Notes: generated by a model from the sequence alone, not told the origin. Shown: positions 44,362-54,119, counted from the stretch's first letter. The stretch: 64,000 nt of DNA from Rhodanobacter sp. AS-Z3 (GCF_029224025.1 NZ_CP119392.1:328501-392500); one strand, 5' to 3'. A program made the numbers and translations.

Positions 44362-45336
44362 ATGGACCGGGCCTGGCTTTCCCCCACGAATACCTTCGCC
44401 GGGCTCAGTCTGGTGCTCGACCGTGTCGCCGAGTCGCGCGATGACTCGACCTGGATTCTCGCCCAGGCCCGCCTGCCGCAAGCGCGCTACCTGCTGCTCG
44501 ATAGTGCCGGCGAAGCGTTCCTGCGACGCGGTAGCGACGAGCTGCGCTGGCTCAATGTCGATGAACGCGAGCAATGGCTCGGCGACACGCGCGCCAGCCT
44601 GCTCGGCAACGCCCATGGACGCCCGCACTTCCTGCTGGTGGTGAATGACGCCGAGCGCATCGGCGACATGGAAAGCGCGCTCGACGCCCGTCGTGCCAGC
44701 CTGCGCAGCGCCGGCTTGCAGCTGGCCGCCGACGAGGCCGGCTTGTTCGCCTATGCCAAGGGCTTGTCGCACTGGCAACGCGAGACCCGCTTCTGTTCGC
44801 AATGCGGCGCCGCGCTGCTGTTGGTAGCTGCGGGACACCGCGCGCAATGCACCAATGTCGACTGCGCGCGCCTGCATTTTCCGCGCACCGACGCAGCGGT
44901 GATCATGCTGGTCGAACAGGACGGCGCCTGCCTGCTCGGCCGTCAGGCCGGCTGGCCGCCGGGTCGCTATTCCACCCTCGCCGGCTTCGTCGAGCCGGGC
45001 GAGGCGCTGGAAGACGCGGTGCGCCGCGAGGTGGCCGAGGAAGCGGGCGTGATTGTCGATGAGGTGCGTTATCACTCCTCACAACCGTGGCCGATGCCGG
45101 CATCGCTGATGGTCGGCTTCATCGCCACCGCGCGCTCTTCGCATATCGCCAAACGCGATCACGAACTGGAAGATGCGCGTTGGTTCACACCGCAGCAGAT
45201 CGTCGACGGCATCGCCGATGGCAGCTTCGTGCCGCCCACCCGGCTGTCGGTGTCCTATCAATTGCTGGCGTACTGGCTGAGGGAGCGCGCCGGGATCGAT
45301 CTGGGCGAGCTTGTCGCCACCGCCGCATCGCGCTGA
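44362..45336 (+). CDS. nudC: NAD(+) diphosphatase / NADH pyrophosphatase
   Basis: 324 residues. N-terminal NudC domain, zinc ribbon (FCSQCGAALL ... CTNVDCARL), Nudix box GFVEPGEALEDAVRREVAEE and the NudC-specific SQPWPMPASLM motif. Hydrolyses NAD(H), and in this family also removes NAD caps from RNA. 11 bp after erpA, likely the same transcript. Confidence 0.95.
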   Translation: MDRAWLSPTNTFAGLSLVLDRVAESRDDSTWILAQARLPQARYLLLDSAGEAFLRRGSDELRWLNVDEREQWLGDTRASLLGNAHGRPHFLLVVNDAERIGDMESALDARRASLRSAGLQLAADEAGLFAYAKGLSHWQRETRFCSQCGAALLLVAAGHRAQCTNVDCARLHFPRTDAAVIMLVEQDGACLLGRQAGWPPGRYSTLAGFVEPGEALEDAVRREVAEEAGVIVDEVRYHSSQPWPMPASLMVGFIATARSSHIAKRDHELEDARWFTPQQIVDGIADGSFVPPTRLSVSYQLLAYWLRERAGIDLGELVATAASR

Positions 45337-45401
45337 GCCATCGCTAGAACCAATCGCCCGCATCCCGGTCTGAAGCGTCGTACCCAAGCAGGGAAACGGC
45401 G

Positions 45402-46097
45402 ATGGCGCAGGGAAGCACGCAACGGCAAAGGCAGAAGACGCCCGGCCCTCGCCACGGCAGGTTTGCAGCGGCGCGGCGCGGCGTCGTTCTCGGTGCGGTC
45501 ACCGCGCTGCATCTTGCTTTGATCGCACTGTTGTTCGGGCCGGTCACGCCCCGCTGGCCGAGTTCCGTTGAGCAGTCTGTACATCACGACGCGCTGAGCA
45601 TTCGCCTGGTGGCGGCGGCCACCAGAGCACGCCGCACAAGTTCGGCATCCAGAGCACCGGCACCGATCAGGCTGCGCGCACGCCAGACTCTGACGACGAT
45701 GGCCAGCCCGGACGCCATGGCAGCGCCGGCGCCGAGCACTGCAACTGTCGCGCCGCCAGTGGCTGCTGCAGGCAGCTATCACTCACCCTTGCTGGGCGGC
45801 CGCTCCAGCATGACGCTGTTGCCAACCCTTCCGCGCCTGCCGGGCAGTGATGTCGCACGCGTTCAGGGCATCACGCTGCAGACCAGATCGAGCGTGAAGC
45901 AAGTAGTGCGCGCGATGACCAAGAGCAACCGCTGCAAGTACACGCGCATGAAAATGGCGGGCATGGCGAACCAGTTCATCACCGCGCAGCTGATGGATCG
46001 CGCGCTCGAGGCTGATGGCTGCGGCCCGCAAGTGCCGCATACCGCTGACGACGAAACCGTCAAGGCGCTCTCGCATCAGGCGATCTTCGGTGACTGA
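45402..46097 (+). CDS. Uncharacterised protein with TonB-like membrane anchor
   Basis: 231 residues. Basic N-terminus, one membrane helix (GVVLGAVTALHLALIALLFG), an Ala/Pro/Arg-rich periplasmic spacer (about 60-135), and a compact C-terminal domain with two Cys (SNRCKYTRMKMAGM, EADGCGPQVPH) that could form a disulfide. The TonB-like shape lacks the TonB C-terminal motif, so it is not called TonB. Found between nudC and ampE; function unknown. Confidence 0.62.
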   Translation: MAQGSTQRQRQKTPGPRHGRFAAARRGVVLGAVTALHLALIALLFGPVTPRWPSSVEQSVHHDALSIRLVAAATRARRTSSASRAPAPIRLRARQTLTTMASPDAMAAPAPSTATVAPPVAAAGSYHSPLLGGRSSMTLLPTLPRLPGSDVARVQGITLQTRSSVKQVVRAMTKSNRCKYTRMKMAGMANQFITAQLMDRALEADGCGPQVPHTADDETVKALSHQAIFGD

Positions 46098-46169
46098 CGA
46101 GCGTGCAGCGCGCGATGCACGCAAGCGGTCGCATACAATGGTGGCTAAACCTTGCGAAGCTGTTTGCTT

Positions 46170-47039
46170 ATGGCCATCCGTCTGCTCATTGTCCTGATCG
46201 CTCTTGGCTTGCTGCTCGTCGCGCCGCAGCTGGCACGCTGGCGCGATGACCGGTGGTTCCGGCGCTGGGTCGCACAACTGTCTGACACCAGCGGTGCCGC
46301 ACGCGTTGTGTTGGCTCTGCTGCTGCCCACTGCGCTGTGCGCGCTGATTGTCGGATTGCTCGGCTGGTCGCCTTTGGGTGAGCTGCTGCGTTTGCTGTTT
46401 GCACTGGCGGTGCTGCTGTATTGCCTGGGCCCTCGCGAGTTCGAGACCGATCTGGAAGCCATCCTGCACGCCAGTGACGACGTCAGCCGTGAGGCGGCAG
46501 CACAGAACCTGGCCGATGATGGCCAGCCGGTTGCATGGAGCGCACCGGCGCTGGGTGAAGCGGTGGCCTATGCCGCGCTGCGCCGGCGCTTTGCGGTGCT
46601 GCTGTGGTTCTTTCTGCTCGGTCCCATTGGCGCACTGCTGTATCGACTGGCGCAGACGCTCGGGCGCAACGATGCGATACGCCTTGATCCTGCAGCGCAA
46701 CGCGCCGCCGGCTATGTCGCCAACGCGCTGGACTGGCTGCCGGCACAACTGCTGACCTTCACCCTGGCCGTGGTTGGCCACTGGGACGCGGTGATCGACG
46801 CATGGCGTCGCTGGCACGCCCAGGCACCAGCTACCAGTTGGTACAGCGCTGGCCCGGGCTTTCTCGGTGTGGCGGCCAAGGCTGATGTACTTAGCGACAT
46901 CGAGGCCGGCGATGGTTATGCCGAGGAACACCACGACCCGCTGGGTGAATTGCAGCGACTGCGCGGCGCCCTGCAGCGGGCCTTGCTGGCATGGCTGAGC
47001 GTGGTGGCACTGGTGGTGATCGGCGGCTGGATCGGCTGA
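46170..47039 (+). CDS. ampE: AmpE-like inner-membrane protein (beta-lactamase induction/cell-wall signalling)
   Basis: 289 residues from ATG at 46170 (a TTG at 46152 rejected). Four membrane helices, with the CobD/AmpE-type segment FAVLLWFFLLGPIGALLYRL followed by AQTLGRNDAI, and an N-terminal helix pair. AmpE is a putative sensor linked to AmpD and beta-lactamase induction. No ampD is adjacent here. Confidence 0.85.
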   Translation: MAIRLLIVLIALGLLLVAPQLARWRDDRWFRRWVAQLSDTSGAARVVLALLLPTALCALIVGLLGWSPLGELLRLLFALAVLLYCLGPREFETDLEAILHASDDVSREAAAQNLADDGQPVAWSAPALGEAVAYAALRRRFAVLLWFFLLGPIGALLYRLAQTLGRNDAIRLDPAAQRAAGYVANALDWLPAQLLTFTLAVVGHWDAVIDAWRRWHAQAPATSWYSAGPGFLGVAAKADVLSDIEAGDGYAEEHHDPLGELQRLRGALQRALLAWLSVVALVVIGGWIG

Positions 47040-47065
47040 CTCGCCTCAAGGCTACGCCGCTTCCG

Positions 47066-47153
47066 GGCAGGAGCCCGCTCGCGGGCGCTGCGTTTGTTCC
47101 AAGGCGCAACCGTAGGTAAAGGCAAACAGTTCGCCCGCCAGCGGGCTCCTACG
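47066..47153. repeat. Inverted pair of REP-like palindromes
   Basis: GGAGCCCGCTCGCGGGCG (47070-47087) and CGCCCGCCAGCGGGCTCC (47132-47149) are inverted REP units of the GTAGGAGCCCGC type common in Pseudomonas and xanthomonads. They lie between the convergent ampE and acyltransferase genes. The right copy supplies the TAG stop (47149-47151) of the minus-strand gene. The pair could fold into a long hairpin and act as a bidirectional terminator. Confidence 0.75.
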
Positions 47154-49023
47154 CCAGATCGCCGCGCAACGCGCGTACCCGCGCCTCCAGCGCCACGGCA
47201 TTCGCCTGCTCCGGCGGCCGCGGTGCGTCGACAACCAGCTCCACTCGCGCGCGAAAGCGGCGTGGCAGGCGCGAGCGACCCAGCATGGTGTCGCGTCGAC
47301 TCCACACACTGCCCCACAGACCGCGCAGGGCCATCGGCACCACCGGCACCGGCCGTCGCCCAAGAATCTTCTCGACACCTGGGCGGAACACCGATATCTC
47401 GCCATTCGCGGTGAGTGCACCTTCCGGAAAAATGCACACCACTTCGCCGTCCGCCAGCGCAGCGTCAATCGCGTCGTAAGCCTGCTGCAGCACCGCCGGA
47501 TCTTCCTTGTATCCGGCGATCGGAATGGCCTTGGCCGTGCGGAACACAAAGCTCAGCAGCGGAATGTTGAATATCTTGTAATACATCACGAAGCGCGCGG
47601 GACGGCGCAGGTTGGCCATCAACAACAGTGGGTCCATGAAGCTGACGTGGTTGCACACCAACAACACCGGCCCTTCCTCCGGAATCTGCTCAGCGCCGTC
47701 CACCCGCACCCGGTACAGCGTGTTCACCAGCACCCAGGTGATGAAACGCATGATGAATTCAGGCACCAGGGTGAAGATGTACGCCGCCACCAACACATTG
47801 AGCAAGGCGGCGGCGAGGAAGATTTGCGCCGCGTCCAGACCCAGTGCCCCCAACCCCAGGCCGAAGCCGGCCGCCAGCACAATCAGCACCGCATTCATTA
47901 TGTTGTTGCCGGCAATGATGCGTGAAAGCTTTTCGCGCGGCGCGCGTGACTGCACGAAGGCGAACAGCGGCACCACATAGAAGCCGGCAAACACACCGAT
48001 CGCGGTAAGGTCGAGCACGATGCGCCAACTGCCGACACTGTGCAGGAAGGCCAGCCAGTCCAGCCCGCGCACCGTGGCGATACCATGTCGCGCGAAGTAC
48101 AAATCGACACCGAACGCAGTCAACCCGAATGCGCCCAGTGGCACCAGACCGATTTCCACACGCTTGCCCGACATCTTTTCGCACAGCAGTGCACCGATGC
48201 CGCTGCCGATCGAGAATAAGGTCAGCACCAGCGTGTAAACCGAACCGTCGCCACCGAGCGTGCTGCGCGCGTAGATCGGCAGTTGCGCGATCAACACGGT
48301 GCCGAAGAACCAGAACCAGGAAATGCCCAGCACCGCATTCCATACCGCGCGATCGGCATGCGTGATCCGTAGCACGCTGCCTGTTTCAGTGAACGGGTTG
48401 GCGTTGAACTTCAAGTCGGGCGCCGTCGCCGGAGCCAGCGGAATCCGTCGGGAAACCAGATAGCCGACTGCGGCCACCGTGATGGTTACCGCCGAGGCCA
48501 GCAGCGGCCCCATGCCCGCCACCCGCATCAGCTCGCTGCCGGCAATCATGCCGATCAGCATCGCCAGTTGCGTACCCATTTCGACCAGGCCATTGCCGCC
48601 CACCAGCTCTTGCGGCCGCAGCGCCTGCGGCAGGATCGCGTACTTGATCGGCCCGAACATGGTGGAGTGCATGCCCATCATGAACAGCACCAGCAGCAAC
48701 AACGACAGATGATGCGTGTAGAAGCCCACCGCCGCCACGACCATCGCGGCGATTTCAAACAGCTTCACCCAGCGGATGATCTGCGTCTTCTCGAACTTCT
48801 CTGCCAGCTGTCCCGCCGTGGCAGAAAACAGAAAGAACGGAATGATGAACAAGGCCGGTGCCAGATTGGTGTACAGCGAGGCGACGTGATCGCTCAGGCC
48901 CATCTGGTAGGCCACCAGCATCACCAGCGCGTTACGAAACGCGTTGTCGTTGAAGGCACCCAGGGCTTGCGTCCAGAAGAACGGCGCGAAACGACGTTTG
49001 CCCAACAACGCGAATTGACTCAT
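47149..49023 (-). CDS. MFS transporter fused to 1-acyl-glycerol-3-phosphate acyltransferase domain
   Basis: 624 residues. Residues 1-410 form a 12-helix MFS transporter of the LplT type (FFWTQALGAFNDNAFRNALV). Residues about 420-624 form a PlsC-type acyltransferase with NHVSFMD (HX4D), FPEGALTANGEISVFRPG, and RRPVPVVPMALRGLW. The fusion resembles LplT-Aas without the C-terminal AMP-ligase domain. Likely flips lysophospholipids inward and re-acylates them. Confidence 0.92.
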   Translation of the reverse strand: MSQFALLGKRRFAPFFWTQALGAFNDNAFRNALVMLVAYQMGLSDHVASLYTNLAPALFIIPFFLFSATAGQLAEKFEKTQIIRWVKLFEIAAMVVAAVGFYTHHLSLLLLVLFMMGMHSTMFGPIKYAILPQALRPQELVGGNGLVEMGTQLAMLIGMIAGSELMRVAGMGPLLASAVTITVAAVGYLVSRRIPLAPATAPDLKFNANPFTETGSVLRITHADRAVWNAVLGISWFWFFGTVLIAQLPIYARSTLGGDGSVYTLVLTLFSIGSGIGALLCEKMSGKRVEIGLVPLGAFGLTAFGVDLYFARHGIATVRGLDWLAFLHSVGSWRIVLDLTAIGVFAGFYVVPLFAFVQSRAPREKLSRIIAGNNIMNAVLIVLAAGFGLGLGALGLDAAQIFLAAALLNVLVAAYIFTLVPEFIMRFITWVLVNTLYRVRVDGAEQIPEEGPVLLVCNHVSFMDPLLLMANLRRPARFVMYYKIFNIPLLSFVFRTAKAIPIAGYKEDPAVLQQAYDAIDAALADGEVVCIFPEGALTANGEISVFRPGVEKILGRRPVPVVPMALRGLWGSVWSRRDTMLGRSRLPRRFRARVELVVDAPRPPEQANAVALEARVRALRGDLA

Positions 49024-49130
49024 GCAGTTCCCGAATTTGATGTGCAGCTTGCCGCGGAGCCTTGACGCCCAAGCGGGTGCTGCGTGGATTGGCTACCGCC
49101 GCAGCTTACAAGACGAACGCCATGGCACCC

Positions 49131-49163
49131 AAAAAAAGCTGCCGGCAAGGCCGGCAGCTTTTG
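49131..49163 (-). terminator. Rho-independent terminator of TonB receptor gene
   Basis: Arms AAGCTGCCGGC and GCCGGCAGCTT around a 3-base loop, with a run of seven T on the minus strand right after the stem. Located 102 bp downstream of the receptor stop. Confidence 0.85.
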
Positions 49164-49264
49164 GTCAAACCACAGCGGTGCACTGCTGCTTGAATCGAAT
49201 CGTTCCGCTGGATCAACCTGCCGGACCATTACTGGCCCGGCAAGGTCTTTCACACTTCAAGACA

Positions 49265-52258
49265 TCAGAAGTCGTAGCGAACGGTGAAGCGCACGGAGCG
49301 CGGGGCGTCGTAACTGATGACCTGGAAGCGGTTCTGGGCAATCACGCCCAAGCCACCGTTCTCGCCGCGCTCTTCCACGTTCTGCGCCACCTGCTTGTTC
49401 AGCACGTTGAAGACGTCAACCGACATCTTAAGCTTGCCATCGGCCCAGTTTGGAATGTACGCCGCATTCAAACTCAGCTGAGTGTCGAACGGCAGGCGAC
49501 CCACGCTACCGCGTGGCACGGCTTCGCCACCGCAGAAGTGGTAGTAGCGACCATAATCCAGGTTTTCGGCCCAGAACTGGCTGTACTCGGGCGATGACGG
49601 CGGGAGATAACCCAGACAACTCTTCGGACGACCCGTCTTGGCGACCACCGCGGCACCGACCTGCCACTCCGGGGTGAACTGGTAGAAGCCATAGGCCTTC
49701 AGCACATGACGACGATCGTTCGGCAAGTTGCCGCCGCCGTAAGCCATCAGCTCCTTGTGGTCGAACAGCACGGTCTGCGACACGTCGCCCTGGCCGATAT
49801 CCGAATTCAGCTGACCTTCGTCGTTACCGAAGTTGTGCGAAATCGTGTAGTCGATACGGCCGAACCACTGGCCATCGAACGGATGTTCCAGCGACAGGTC
49901 AAGGCCGATGTACTTGCGCTTCAAGTACATGCCCATGTCTTCCTTGGAATACGGCACGGCGACCAGGTCGGTGCTGCCGGCAGCATCCGGGATATCCAGC
50001 AACATGGTGTTGTTGACACCCGGATTGAACAGGCGGCAATCCGGCGAGTAGCTGTAGTTCGGATCCACGGCAATATTGTTGGCCGCCATGTACTTCAGCA
50101 TCGGGCGGTTGTCGCACTGGTCATCAATCGCGGACTTCAGGTCGCGATACTGCAGCCGTGCGCCCCAGTTCCACTTCGAACCAAGCGCCTGCTGCATGCC
50201 GAGGATCATTTCGTCCTGGTAATGCGACTTCAGGCCCTTCGCCGCCACGGTGCGCGGGTCAGGTGCCTGGCCGAACTCGTTGTTCGACGAGTAAGGACCA
50301 GTGCCCAGCGGTGCGCCAATGGTCGGCACACCGGTGACCGGATCGATACCGGTGAAAGTGAAGAACTCGGTGGTGTAGGTAGAGCCGGAAGCGCCACGGA
50401 CCGCCACGTTCAACGGCATGGCCAGGAAGTAGCGGCCAGCGTTGCCGAACACCTTCAGGCTGGAATCACCAAACACGTCCCAGGTGAAGCCCAAACGCGG
50501 AGCCCACTGGTTCTTCTGGCTGACGTACTCGACGCCATCGGAGTTGTAGTTGGTGAAGCTGTCATTACGCAGGCCCAGCGACACCAGCCAACGATCGGTC
50601 AACTGCCAGCGATCCTCGACATAAAACGCCTTCTGCTTGACCTTGAAGGTGCCGCCATTGGTGAAGATGTAACGATAGACATAGTCGCTGTTCGGCGCGG
50701 TGGTCAGGCCGCCACTGCTGGGGATATCACCCAGATCGGTATGCGCATAGAACCAGGCGTAGCCCGGGCCGGACATGATCGTGCCGGCCTCGGATTCCGA
50801 GTTGGAAACGTCATAGCCAAAGCTCAGGTCATGGTCACCAAGATGCCACTCAAGGTCGACGCGATAACCATCGGTCTTGTCATAGGCATTGGTATCGTCC
50901 AGCGTGGTGTAGGGCTGCAGGCCCGTGACCGTGCCACCGGGACGGTTGTCGTTGATGTTCACCTTGGTCGGATCGTAACCATCCGGCGCGGAGTAATGCA
51001 GAACCTTCTGCTGACCGTACATCGCGGTCAGAGTCAGGTCATCGGTGAGATAGCCCGTGTACTTGCCGATATAGGTCTCGCCGCCGTCCTTGTAACGGAA
51101 GCCACCATTCTTGGTGTTGCCGTGAGTGCCGTCGACCTTGTTGTAGGAATAGCGACTGCGGTTAGTACCGGTCTTGTCGGAGATGCCGGTGAATTCAAGC
51201 AGGTTGCTGTCGTTGATGTTCCAGTCAATCTTGGTCATCCAGCGCGGCGACTTGATGCTGTCCGCGATATACCCCGTTCTCGGCGCCGCAGTCACTGACT
51301 GGTTCTGATTGAAGTCCCGGTTGGTCCACTCACCAGTGGCATAGATGAACAGGCGATCCTTGATCAACGGACCACTCAGATAAGCGCCGTACGTGAGCGA
51401 GTCGTCCTCAAAATTGGTGCGGTCTGTGAAGACCTTGCCCGCATTGGAGGCGCCATTGTCCTTCGGGTAGTAGATGCTCTTGCGGGTCGAGCGCAGGCTT
51501 TCCGGCGTCCAGGTGGTGAGCGCACCGAATTTCCATTCGTTGCTGCCGGCCTTGGAGGTGATGCTGATCACGCCACCGGTCGAACGCCCGTAGCGTGCGC
51601 TGTAGCCGCCGGTGATGACCTGCTCGGACTGGATGGCATCAAACGGCATCGTGGTCGAGCCGATGTTGGTCAGCGCGTTGGTGACCGGGTAGCCATTGAT
51701 GAAGTAGGCGTTTTCGGATGCCGCGGCACCGCCGAAGGACACCGAGTTGCCGTAGCGCGAGTCGGCCGGAATGACGCTGGGCGCGAGGATCGCGGCCTGA
51801 GTCACGTCGCGAGCGACCGGAACGTTGTTCAGGATGGTCGCGCTCAGTTCGGTCGCCGTGTCCGTGCGGCTGACGTCGATGGACGGCAGCGAGTTGGCCG
51901 ATACCGTCACAGCGCCCAATTCCTGTGCAACAAAATCAACTTCGGTACCACCGGCACCGACGTAGACTTTGCGATCGCCACCGGCAGAAGCACCGTTGTT
52001 GTTGGCGGAAACAGTGTAGTTGCCGATCTGCAGCTCGTTGGCGCGGAAGCGACCCTTGGCGTCTGCGGTGATCGTACGGGTCTGGCCGGTATCGGTGTTG
52101 ACGATGGTGATCTGGCTGCCTGCAGCGGCATCACCGAAGATGGCACCGGCCGAACGCGACTGCGCGAAGGCCGAACCACCAACCAGACTCAAGGCCAGAC
52201 CGATGGCCAGAGCTGATCGACGCAGCTCAATGCGATGACTCGTATTTCGAAGTTTCAT
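49265..52258 (-). CDS. Oar-like TonB-dependent outer-membrane receptor
   Basis: 997 residues from ATG at 52258 (GGGAG upstream; earlier in-frame ATG at 52351 rejected). Signal peptide ending SAFAQ, a carboxypeptidase-regulatory-like N-terminal domain (TIVNTDTGQTRTITADAKGR), a plug domain (SVSFGGAAASENAYFINGYP, YSARYGRSTGGVISITSKAG), and a 22-strand-type barrel ending RFTVRYDF. Oar-type receptors import large or unknown substrates; no TonB box-like substrate clue here. The ligand is unknown and there is no substrate-processing gene adjacent. Likely monocistronic, with a terminator downstream. Confidence 0.9.
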   Translation of the reverse strand: MKLRNTSHRIELRRSALAIGLALSLVGGSAFAQSRSAGAIFGDAAAGSQITIVNTDTGQTRTITADAKGRFRANELQIGNYTVSANNNGASAGGDRKVYVGAGGTEVDFVAQELGAVTVSANSLPSIDVSRTDTATELSATILNNVPVARDVTQAAILAPSVIPADSRYGNSVSFGGAAASENAYFINGYPVTNALTNIGSTTMPFDAIQSEQVITGGYSARYGRSTGGVISITSKAGSNEWKFGALTTWTPESLRSTRKSIYYPKDNGASNAGKVFTDRTNFEDDSLTYGAYLSGPLIKDRLFIYATGEWTNRDFNQNQSVTAAPRTGYIADSIKSPRWMTKIDWNINDSNLLEFTGISDKTGTNRSRYSYNKVDGTHGNTKNGGFRYKDGGETYIGKYTGYLTDDLTLTAMYGQQKVLHYSAPDGYDPTKVNINDNRPGGTVTGLQPYTTLDDTNAYDKTDGYRVDLEWHLGDHDLSFGYDVSNSESEAGTIMSGPGYAWFYAHTDLGDIPSSGGLTTAPNSDYVYRYIFTNGGTFKVKQKAFYVEDRWQLTDRWLVSLGLRNDSFTNYNSDGVEYVSQKNQWAPRLGFTWDVFGDSSLKVFGNAGRYFLAMPLNVAVRGASGSTYTTEFFTFTGIDPVTGVPTIGAPLGTGPYSSNNEFGQAPDPRTVAAKGLKSHYQDEMILGMQQALGSKWNWGARLQYRDLKSAIDDQCDNRPMLKYMAANNIAVDPNYSYSPDCRLFNPGVNNTMLLDIPDAAGSTDLVAVPYSKEDMGMYLKRKYIGLDLSLEHPFDGQWFGRIDYTISHNFGNDEGQLNSDIGQGDVSQTVLFDHKELMAYGGGNLPNDRRHVLKAYGFYQFTPEWQVGAAVVAKTGRPKSCLGYLPPSSPEYSQFWAENLDYGRYYHFCGGEAVPRGSVGRLPFDTQLSLNAAYIPNWADGKLKMSVDVFNVLNKQVAQNVEERGENGGLGVIAQNRFQVISYDAPRSVRFTVRYDF

Positions 52259-53490
52259 TTTAATAGTCTCCCCAATACTTCCTGAAAACGGACTGCAAAA
52301 AGCCGGCAACATTGAGAAAAGCCCCATAGCCGGCGGGACGTATCGACGCACTGACGCAATAACTTGCGCCTTCTTCCGTGTGCCAAGTTTTCTTCCGAAG
52401 CCTTTCGCACCCTGCGAAAGCCTTTGTACAGCTCACAATTTGTGCAGCAATCCAAGCGAAGCGATGCCTGCTTTCCATGACGCTACCCGGCGACGTAACA
52501 TTTTGTCAACAAGTTCTTACGCCTGTATCTTGCGAACGCAACAACTTGCATGCGCCCGAACTGGCTGCACAGCGGCCTGGCTGGCGCTTCCGTCAGCGTT
52601 AAAAGATGTGCGCAAAGAGCTGGGCGACGGCTGTCTTTCTCAGCCAACGCGAGAGCGAGGCGTCAATTCGGAAGTGGCGCGTGCCCGCGTGGCAGCCCAC
52701 CGGGGGGAATGCCGTTCTGTAGCGATCGAGCCCAGGTCAACGCAGAATCGTCTGGCCGTTTCGACGTGCGGCGCATGTCGAAACCTCAACCAGCAATCGG
52801 GGCCAGGGGTTGGCAGGGTGTAGCCGTTCTCGTCCGGGTAAGGTCGGCACGCTCTGCGGAATGGATGCAAACGGACGCACACTGCTGCGGTTGCCCACGC
52901 TGGATACCATGGCGCGCACCGGCAGAATTTGTGGTGGTCATGACAAACAGGAATGGTGATTCGCTTCAATCCGTTCGTGCGCGCGGAGTCTTTGCCGTCG
53001 AAAAAGCCGGCAGGGTCACACCACGCACCTCCAGAACGAGTTCAGCCAGTTGCCGGCCTATCCTTCGCCGACACCACCGATGGGATACCGGGTCGGTGTA
53101 CTCCGTGCCGAACTGCAAAGCGTCGACGCTCGCACCAGCAGCATGAAAACCAACGCGAACGCGACTGGAGGCCCATTTTGTGCTGCTCAAGAAGCCTGCC
53201 CTCTGCGCCTTGCCTAGCGATTTACAGAATTAACCTGAACCCGTGAAATTATTTCGCTTGCGCGGTGTCTAACCGGCTAACTCAAGGGAACTGTCCTCTA
53301 TCGCCTTGGCGATAGTTGATTTACCACAAGTTATTACGTCATTAAGACGCATTTAATTTCGTTTTTCGGCAAAATCCTGTACCTCTTTCCTGCCTTCGGG
53401 ACACTTTAAGGTGTTCCCTTATCGCCTTGAGGCGCTTAAAATTCGGGCTGCAAATCCGGCGCCCCTCCTCAACTTACTCGGCAAAGCCTC
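52259..53490. other. 1.2-kb gap between TonB receptor and HTH regulator
   Basis: The first 150 bp (52259-52400) must carry the receptor's leader and promoter. From about 52550 to 53150, GC-rich sequence with frames on both strands (52550-53146 plus, 52640-52969 minus) shows no recognisable domain and no ribosome binding site; it may be a decayed gene. From about 53220 to 53450 the DNA is clearly AT-rich and holds palindromes listed separately. No tRNA, IS terminus or CRISPR repeat seen. Confidence 0.4.
53298..53315. promoter_or_regulatory. Perfect 18-bp palindromic operator candidate
   Basis: CTATCGCC (53298-53305) and GGCGATAG (53308-53315) are exact reverse complements separated by TT. The TATCGCC half-site recalls phage repressor operators. 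A degenerate copy (TATCGCC at 53420-53426 with GGCG at 53431-53434) lies nearer the HTH gene. Likely bound by the regulator encoded at 53491. Confidence 0.6.
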
Positions 53491-54051
53491 ATGAATACGC
53501 CAATTGTGGAAAGCCAGCCAGCCACCACTTCGTTCTCGGATCGAATCAAGTTGCTCATACAACGCGTGGGCAGTGCCACCGAGATCGCAAGGATGTGCGG
53601 ATTCTCGGAAGGCGTGGTCCGCAGCTGGCGTGATGGCAATACCGACCCATCCCGGGCCCGCTGCGTGACGCTTGCTCGCACGCTCGGCATCTCGCTGGTT
53701 TGGCTGGTTGCCGGCGAGGGTGCGCTGCAAGGTGAGGTAAACGTCACTGGGTATGACGAACAGCACAGCGCGGAAAAGATCACTCCGCATCGACCATCGA
53801 ATCGTTCACAAGGACAATCCTTGCTGTCCAGCGATGCACTCGACACTCAGCGACTGAATACCGCCGTACAGATATTGCAGTCCGAGCTGAGCCTGACCGA
53901 CAGCAAACTGGCGTTGTCGGAAAACGCCGATCTGATCGCCAAGCTCTATGAAATTCTCGGACCGCAAGGTTCGCATGTGGATCCCCTGGCAATGGTGATA
54001 TTCAACCGCAGTCTCAGTGAGCGTATTCACAAGGCCCGCGAGACAGCCTGA
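53491..54051 (+). CDS. Small cI/C2-like HTH regulator
   Basis: 186 residues. HTH at about 20-60: ATEIARMCGFSEGVVRSWRD (recognition helix in SEGVVRSWRDG), then LARTLGISLVWLVAGEG, which is typical of phage C2/BetR-like regulators. C-terminal part helical (LNTAVQILQSELSLTDSKLA), with no LexA-like protease motif. No Shine-Dalgarno before ATG 53491. Probably autoregulates through the upstream palindromes and may control the divergent receptor gene (inference). Confidence 0.8.
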   Translation: MNTPIVESQPATTSFSDRIKLLIQRVGSATEIARMCGFSEGVVRSWRDGNTDPSRARCVTLARTLGISLVWLVAGEGALQGEVNVTGYDEQHSAEKITPHRPSNRSQGQSLLSSDALDTQRLNTAVQILQSELSLTDSKLALSENADLIAKLYEILGPQGSHVDPLAMVIFNRSLSERIHKARETA

Positions 54052-54067
54052 ACAGTACGATAGGCAT

Positions 54068-54109
54068 AAAAAAAAGCGCGGCAGCCTTTTTGGCTGCCGC
54101 GCTTTTTTT
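54068..54109. terminator. Bidirectional rho-independent terminator
   Basis: GCGCGGCAGCC and GGCTGCCGCGC form an 11-bp GC-rich stem with a T5 loop, flanked by A-run and T-run on both sides. It serves the HTH gene (plus) and glyS (minus), which converge here. Confidence 0.92.
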
Positions 54110-54119
54110 GTGACACCGT

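Noticed and set aside
49706..51298. 530-codon plus-strand frame opposite the TonB receptor
   Set aside because: Shadow of the receptor gene; His/Arg/Gln-rich composition typical of antisense frames.
52550..53146. 198-codon plus-strand frame in the gap
   Set aside because: Arg/Ser-rich with no domain or ribosome binding site; described as gap content instead.
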